Assembly: GCA_022496205.1 (NCBI GenBank)
Contig: WTXD01000016.1
Location: 248,001-312,000, forward strand
Source of the DNA: Gloeopeniophorella convolvens
Taxonomy: Eukaryota > Basidiomycota > Agaricomycetes > Russulales
Reading direction: 5' to 3'
Length of the DNA stretch: 64,000 nucleotides
Below are positions 58,033 through 64,000 of the stretch, one piece after another. Position 1 is the first letter of the stretch. Each line of letters begins with the position of its first letter. The position numbers and the translations under genes are program-made. Under the pieces are notes generated by a model, which had not been told where the DNA came from, did not search any database, and was given only the letters and a program-made list of their open reading frames with translations.

Positions 58033-58133
58033 TGGACGAAGTGGGGTTTGAACCCACGACCTCATGCAACGGAGCTCATAATTTGTCATCATGAACTTGC
58101 GAAGCAAGCGCGCTACCACTGTGCCATCCGCCC
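58033..58133 (-). tRNA. tRNA-Ala(CGC) with a 29-nt intron
   Basis: The 101-nt gene folds as a tRNA. The acceptor arms GGGCGGA and TTCGTCC pair fully, including a G3-U70 pair, which is the identity element of tRNA-Ala. The T arm is GTGGG-TTCAAAC-CCCAC. The anticodon loop reads TTCGCA, giving anticodon CGC after T33. The 3' half (GCATG to the discriminator A) resumes after a 29-nt insert placed one base 3' of the anticodon, the canonical intron site. The anticodon stem then has one T-T mismatch. A- and B-box promoter elements are internal (GGCACAGTGG and GGTTCAAAC). Confidence 0.85.
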
Positions 58134-58612
58134 TTAATATATGTGTTCAGGCAGTTTGTCAGCAGCAAACGAGCGCTGGTCGTCTGAAAAAATGAAATGA
58201 GTGTTGTCACCGACTCTCGCCAATCTCACTCCGAACCGCGAAATGGGTGGACGATGCAAATGCATTCGATTGACCCTTGGCGCACTTACAATGAAAGACA
58301 GGGCGAAATGGGTGAGGGACTTCCTGGTGCGCACAACATCGAATCCACTCGAGAGTCGACGTCGCTACCGGCATCACACCAAGGAGTTTCCGGGGACATC
58401 AAAGCATCGTGGCTGATGTGCACCGCCTCGCGCATCTCCGCACATCATAGAGCCGTCTGATGGAACAAAGACTCGAAACACGCAACCAAGCGGTACCAAA
58501 CTGTACCAAAGCGCATCATACTGTTACACCGATAGTGATGTGGATAACCCCCAGAACCTTCACTATGCAGCCTTCCCCACTCCCCGCGGCTCGACGCTCC
58601 CATAATGAGCTT
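58134..58612. other. intergenic spacer
   Basis: These 479 bp separate the tRNA gene from the DUF6593 stop codon. No gene can be supported. Confidence 0.4.
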
Positions 58613-59660
58613 TCAGAACAGACCTGATGCGCCAAGTGAACCGCCCAAGATAATGCCGAGGTTGATGCCAGAGCCGCCCTTCCCGGCTACGTCGCCGATC
58701 GGGTGCCCACTCTGCATGATCACGACGCTGATGATCGCAGCCTCCAACAGACCCGGGACAACCAGCGCCTCCTGGAACGCTTCGACTTCGACCTGGCCCG
58801 TTGGATCGCGCCAGATCACAACAGGGAAGCCAGGGCGGTCAGAGGGCTCGAGCTGCGTTCTGCGTCAGCGAATGTCTCGGATGAGGTGCGAGGGACAAGA
58901 CGTACGAAGCTCGTCTCATTGCGCGTGACCCAGTTGTACTTCTTTCCCGCATGCGTCAGAGTACGCGATCTGCAGAGGACACAACGCGTCGGTCAGCCTC
59001 CGCTGTGCGACCCAAGGCAAAAAGCACGTGTGCCACGTACTGCGTCTCCTTGTGGTACGGGATCCATTCCTTGCACCGGAGCTTCTGGCCCTGATAGTGC
59101 ATCACCGGGCTCGAGTGATCCCAATCCATCGCCGCAAGCGTCGTGCCATCGGCCGCGCGCACGGTCGTGTGCTTCTTGTCCGAAACGACGGTGAAGGGCG
59201 ACTTGCCGTACGGATCCATCACCTGCGAGTGCAGGATCGTCTTCTTATCGCCCGTGAACTTGAATATGACTGAGTGCCGCTGAGGAGCCTCGCCGTACTG
59301 GCTATGCGGCGGCGGCGCACCCCACTGCTGCTGCGGTGGCGGCGCGCCATACTGTCCTTGAGGGGGCGGGGAAGAGTACTGGCCCTGAGGCGGGGGCGCG
59401 CCGTAACCTTGCTGGGGCGGTGGCGCACCATAGTTTTGCTGGGGTGGCGGCGCACCGTACGCGCCTTGTGGCGGGGGCGCACCGTAGCCTTGTTGAGGTG
59501 CGTATGGGGGCGCCTGCTGATAGCCACCTTGCTGCGGCGGGTATGGCTGCTGCTGCTGGTTCCAGCCCTGCTGCTGGTATTGAGGTTGTTGCTGGTATCC
59601 GCCCTGGCCCTGCGGGGCGGCATACTCAGACTGCCAACCTTGCTTTTCGTAGCCAGACAT
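58613..59660 (-). CDS. DUF6593-like protein with Q/P-rich repeats
   Basis: The predicted protein of 307 aa has exons (minus strand) 59660-59041, 58969-58906 and 58852-58613, all in frame. The first about 125 residues are Gln/Pro/Tyr/Gly-rich with a tandem YGAPPPQ-type motif repeated about eight times. The C-terminal domain begins [24 protein letters not shown] and continues with [37 protein letters not shown] and [16 protein letters not shown]. It ends in a hydrophobic IIISVV-like helix and a Gly-rich tail. This fits fungal DUF6593 proteins, whose function is not known. The second acceptor was chosen (CGCAG then CTCGAG) because it alone keeps phase with the donor after SF. The repeat region could promote self-association; this is inference. 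Confidence 0.7.
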
Positions 59661-61146
59661 GATGGAGGGTAGGCTTGGTGAAGGAAGAGATGAGACTGGA
59701 TGGCGGATAGAAGAGTTTGTCGTGCTGGGTTTCAGTCTCGATCTCTTATATTGGGAGGGTCCCCGGGGATCATGGCCCCCGGGCGATCACGATAGATAGA
59801 ACGGAGGGAACTGATGCACCGGATGCGGCTGCATCTGGCACCGTTCTGAGCTGAGAAGTGAATCAAGGATGATTGCACAGCAGGCGCGCTGCCTTGCTCG
59901 CTTGGCTGCGGCTGCCTCGAGCGTAACGCTCGTCCTGGGCAGGAAAAGGTTTTGCGGCCAGCAACGGCGCGGGTTTTGGCGCGGGCGGATCAAGAGTGCG
60001 ATCCGGAATCAAGAAGTCGTCTTGACGATTGGGTACGTCCTCGATCGTTTGGACGAAGCCGGCATAGCCACCATTCAGCGAAGAATCAGAATCAACTTTG
60101 GACACATGTACACGATGACCTCTTCCAACGTTGGCACCTGGTCACGGAGCGCTGCCAGAGGCCGCCCAATCTGCATCATCTCCCACCAACCAAGTTTCCC
60201 AAATGGCGCGACTCGTCCGTCGACACGGTGTCTGATGGTCTTTTATTGCTCGCGATCAATTTACACAGTTTGACACAGTTCACTCTTGGACTGTGATTCC
60301 TGTCAGGCTCGATAGGGCTCGACTGACTCCGAGAAGACGTCCCGTTGTTTCATAGTCGGTGTCTTTTGCTCGCACACCTCAGTGACGTTGACCTCACCAA
60401 ATTGCGCAAGCTACATCGCCATGCCTTTCACGGTCCATCATGATACCCCTCCATAGCATCACGCGCGGTCTCGGGTGGCAAGATACACAACTCCGGTGCC
60501 ACCAGACAACCTGCCAACCGCTAAAAGAGTGATCTAATGACTAACCGAGCCGTAGCGTCCTCTCGAAGGGTCCACTCTTGGAGTCTCCCACTTTAGAAAC
60601 GCGGCAGGGCCTCGCATAGCTACAGCCCCCTCGTCAGTATACGGCGACCCAATCCCATCATGCACTTAGTTTTGGCGCATACATACTGCGATAAGTAAGA
60701 GAGCTTGCCAATGTCTACGTGGCTTTGGGCTGCATTGATGACATGTGACAGTAGATGTCAGCTTTCTGATTGTGATTGACAGCTCGACTGGGTTTGAATA
60801 GGTTTGAACCTCAGAGGACATGAGTGTCTGCTTCCAACTGCTTCCTGGTGGCCTCGGTTCCCCTCAAGTTGCCGTTCTCAGGGTTCTCTCAGGGATGCAG
60901 CGGGTCGCTCAGCGCCTTCGATTGCTGGTTTTGTATAACGCGTAGAATGCGGGCGCAAGTACACACGCCAGAACTGCATGCGGTGAGAGATCATCGACAT
61001 CTCCGTCAGATAAGGGAGGCGCGCATCCCCGCGGAATGGCTTGGCCGAGAAGCCAACGGTGCTCAGCTGGACCATTCATAGTGAGCTGCGCTGTTGTTCT
61101 ACCCCGAGCGCACCCCTGTCGCATCCTACTCGACGCGTCCCTCATC
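59661..61146. other. gene-poor stretch with weak ORFs
   Basis: This 1.5-kb stretch has no recognised gene. Two overlapping frames at 59863-60275 (80 aa minus, 134 aa plus) lack family resemblance; the minus one has no ATG. No repeat or RNA gene is evident. Confidence 0.4.
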
Positions 61147-62165
61147 ATGTCTCAATTCCCCGAAGCCTTCCCAAGCCCTATGAACTTCAGGCGCGAAACC
61201 GGCACAGGTTCGTCTACCCCCGTACAAGATATCACCTAAGCCTTTACACTCTATTCTCCTTTAAGGATACGCGCATGACTCCTCAAGTGCACAACAGGGG
61301 GCCCAGGGCCAGGCACCGCAGGGTGACCCTAGGCTCGCCGATGGGTCTGCATCGCTATTTGGGATGTACCTGGACAAGGCAGAGGCGACGGACCGGAAGA
61401 TGGCCGAGAGCTGGCTGGAGAATGCCGACAGAATCCTTGTCTTCGTGCGTCTCTATTCGACATGTCAGAAGTTCACGGGCCGACTCGTTGTAGACGGGTG
61501 TTTTCTCTTCCACTGTTGCAACATTCATCGGGTTATCCCTCCAGAACCTGCAACCGAACACCCAGAGTCTTGCGGCATTCCATCTTGCTAGCATCCACCA
61601 GCTTCTCGCCAACACCAGCGGTTCGCGGCTTCCACTTCATGTGGAACTCTCAGATCTATCAACGTTCACCACGTCGGCATCTGCCGTCTGGGTCAACTCG
61701 TTCTGGTTTCTGAGTCTAGTTATGAGTCTGACAAGTGCTCTTCTTGCGATGCTGCTGCAACAATGGGCGCCACGGTACCTCCGGATCACGCACAGTACTG
61801 GGCGCAGTCAACCTGAGCGGGTCCAAACCCGAGCATTCTTTGCCCAAGGAGTAGTCAAGCTACGCCTCCCTTACGCGGTCGAGGCTGTACCTGCACTCCT
61901 CCACATCTCCGTCTTCCTCTTCTTCTCTGGCCTAGTGATATTCCTGTTCGGGATAAATCACACCGTTTTCTCTGTCGTCACTTCTTGGATAGCCCTGTGT
62001 GCCGGTCTATACGTATGCATAACGTTTATGCCCATCTTTCGCCATGATAGCCCCTATTACACGCCACTTTCTTCACTCGCTTGGTACTGCACAACCGGCT
62101 TATTATCCGTGGGGTTCAGGTTGCTCGAGAAGGTCACGCTTTTTTACCTCTTCACCCCCGAGATG

Positions 62166-62167
62166 TA
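62166..62167. repeat. left TA target-site duplication
   Basis: This is the dinucleotide TA inside the codon for tyrosine of the DUF6535 gene. It is repeated at 62880-62881. Confidence 0.8.
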
Positions 62168-62879
62168 CTATCGAAGGACCCTCAATGGGATGGGACCCTC
62201 AATGGGATGAAACGCAGATCCACGAATCGCTCAACAACTACTCATCAGATATATTTTTAACTTTAATCCAATGCTCTGTAGTACCATTCAATCTGTCCTG
62301 TGCGATCACAAATGAATCCGAGCACTTCCTGCTGCACAATAAATCATGTATCTGAGGGTACACAAATCTGACCATTATTTGGTCAGGAACCACTGAATCA
62401 GTCCCTGGGAGTGCTTCAAACTCGGTAGACGTAGTGTTAAGGTTATTTCTGATGTATCTGCGTGGTTTCCGTGGCGTCTGGGTGAGCAAGGATGCTTGAA
62501 CGCGACGTGCCCCTCCGGAGGAGCTGAAGTGTGACATTTGAGTTCGAGCTCCGCACAAATTGCAATCTAATCGCAGCCATGCAATGCGACACGAGCGACA
62601 CGGCGGTGCAATCACCGCTTGCCTCCGGCAGCACTGCAGCACGGTTGATGTGATGGGTCGTGACACCATCACGCGTGCCTGGTCATTCTCGCGGGGCCTT
62701 TGACCTCGATTTCGGCTTCGCTTTGGCACACTCAGCCTTGAACAGAAAAATCTCAGAGTTGGGGAACGCATCGGAATCGCATACTAGAATGTATATACGG
62801 GGTTTCAGAGCATGGGAACGAAAAATAAGCCCCCGGGACACTCAATGGGATATTCATCCCATTGAGGGTCCTTCGATAG
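62168..62879. mobile_element. 712-bp non-autonomous DNA transposon with 25-bp TIRs
   Basis: The element begins CTATCGAAGGACCCTCAATG and ends with its exact reverse complement; the terminal repeats match over 25 bases. A TA duplication flanks it, as in Tc1/mariner-type insertions. The left arm repeats an internal GGACCCTCAATGGGATG phrase. No transposase motif is visible, and the open frames inside (for example 62238-62771 minus) lack domains, so it is a MITE-like non-autonomous copy. The restored DUF6535 frame across the excised junction (MYYRIRSGMMLYHKWF) confirms both borders. Confidence 0.88.
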
Positions 62880-62881
62880 TA
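62880..62881. repeat. right TA target-site duplication
   Basis: This is the second copy of the TA duplicated by the DNA transposon insertion. Confidence 0.8.
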
Positions 62882-64000
62882 TTACCGCATTCGGAGCGGG
62901 ATGATGCTTTACCATAAGTGGTTCGTCCACGGGATGAGCAAGACGGCGGAAGAGTCTGCTCGATTACTGTCTACGCAACTTTATCGTCGTGCGCTCGTGT
63001 GGACGCTGGAGTCCCTGGAGGGAGATAACGAACTAGAACCCTTTTTCGAGGGTATTCCTGACCTTTGCAGCTCCAAGCTAGTTCCAAATCCACTGGCCGC
63101 TTTCATCAAGCCGAACGTCAAGTTGCTTTCTCACGCGCTGATAAACCTCATGGACCGCACATTCTCATCCAAACTGGTTTCGGAGGAAACGATGGAGAGA
63201 CGTGTCCATATTTGCATCAGGGCCCTGGATGCAGCATCTCCCTTGGCGACTTGGCGCATCTTCGAGCGCGTCCTCTTCGGCCAATGGCAGCACTTCACCG
63301 AACTTGTTGAATTCGGTATCACGGCGCAGAAGCAGAGCAACAACGTCAACGCAGACCCAATCACCGTCTTCTACGCTCGATGCGTGGTCGCAGTCATCAC
63401 TGTGCGGGCACCCGATCGCGATATACGCTGGTCAAACATGGTGATGGACCAGCTGGACGTAGACGAAGCACACCTCCAGCGCTATCTCGCGCACGGAGAC
63501 AGCGTACTGCTCGCGAACCTCAATCACATCATCACCGAGATGATATCGGCGGACTCCCGGCTCCGACGACTTAACTATCGAACATCTATTCCGGCCGTAT
63601 CGCGGGAAACGCTGCAGGTGGCTTGCAGGCTCGACCCAACGCACGCATTCCCCGCGCTGCGAAACGAGTTCTGCTCCCTATGGAACCGGCTTGTGTACAC
63701 CGCACAGCGACAAGGCAGCCACGACGTCGAGCGGCGCTTCTCCATCCTCATCCTGCGCGAGATCCGCCGCGTGTACCTCGCGCTGCATGCCGGGACGGAC
63801 GCCGCACCCCGCGAGTTCGCAGCCGCGACGGACGAGCGCGACCCCGCGCTGTGGCGCGGCACTTCGTACCCGCTGTGCACACTCCCCATGCACCGCCGCC
63901 TCGCGCTCGTCCTCCCGGGGCCCATCGGGGCCAACGTCTCGGCCGCCTCGTCTCCGGCGCGCTCAATGCCGGGCTCGCCCCGTACGAGGCACGTGCGCGC

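Larger units (their letters stand above)
61147..64000 (+). pseudogene. DUF6535 membrane protein, split by a DNA transposon, runs off right edge
   Basis: Exons are 61147-61207, 61266-61444 and a long third exon from 61494 that stays open to the window edge once the insertion is removed. The DUF6535 core reads LFGMYLDKAEATDRKMAESW, LENADRILVF, TGVFSSTVATFIGLSLQNL, WVNSFWFLSLVMSLTSALL, EAVPALLHISVFLFFSGLVI and FMPIFRHDSPYYTPL: an N-terminal helical part, then about four membrane helices, then a large cytosolic helical region. The third exon is interrupted at codon TAT by a 712-bp element, so the chromosomal copy would make a protein ending 15 residues after the insertion (TGA at 62208-62210). 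After the element the frame resumes without loss. There are no other breaks, so the insertion is young. The family function is unknown. Confidence 0.85.

Noticed and set aside
59863..60105. A minus-strand 80-codon frame as a possible mating-pheromone precursor.
   Set aside because: It lacks an ATG start and a C-terminal CaaX box.
62238..62771. A 177-codon minus-strand frame in the DNA transposon as a transposase.
   Set aside because: No DDE/D signature or DNA-binding domain is visible; the element is too short to be autonomous.
1..64000. CRISPR arrays, operons or prokaryotic phage elements.
   Set aside because: No spaced direct-repeat array or bacterial-type gene cluster is present, and spliceosomal introns throughout show a eukaryotic genome.

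Overview
This window is nuclear DNA of a filamentous basidiomycete, most likely an agaricomycete. Almost every gene is cut by short GT-AG introns of about 41-62 bp. Intergenic spacers are short. DUF6535 membrane proteins, a DUF6593 protein and a row of F-box/LRR-like proteins belong to families known to be expanded in mushroom-forming fungi. I reconstructed exons by eye from splice signals, reading frame and family similarity; no search was run.

Positions 1-16949 form a dense housekeeping block: the 3' part of ribosomal protein L10a, a membrane-anchored 4HBT-type thioesterase, a La-related protein with a C-terminal xRRM (minus strand), a Boi1/Boi2-type SH3-SAM-PH polarity protein, a small calponin-homology protein, a TTC27/Emw1 TPR protein, a TMEM135-like membrane protein and a Reb1-like three-Myb protein. 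A frame-broken, 5'-truncated DUF6535 copy follows (16980-18646). Three minus-strand genes come next: a NADAR-domain protein, SAP18 and a secreted DUF1996 protein. After a 3.2 kb gene-poor stretch comes a peroxisomal adenine-nucleotide carrier.

Positions 30606-57849 hold six F-box genes (five plus strand, one minus) with an MFS transporter among them. A full-length APE-type non-LTR retrotransposon (44478-55241) sits between the MFS gene and the sixth F-box gene. It is bounded by a perfect 16-bp target-site duplication and ends in a poly(A) tail. It carries a zinc-knuckle ORF1 and an intact 1701-codon ORF2. It has itself received an 898-bp solo LTR.

After the F-box array come an intron-containing tRNA-Ala(CGC), a Q/P-rich DUF6593 protein and a second DUF6535 gene that runs off the right edge. 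That gene is split by a 712-bp non-autonomous DNA transposon with terminal inverted repeats and a TA duplication; removing it restores the reading frame exactly.

Four loci (TTC27, the first DUF6535 copy, NADAR and the sixth F-box gene) show single-base frame breaks, several in G/C runs, while their neighbours are intact. This pattern fits local assembly errors, but pseudogene decay is not excluded. There is no operon logic here. The F-box proteins are presumed SCF substrate adaptors, and the other genes act independently.
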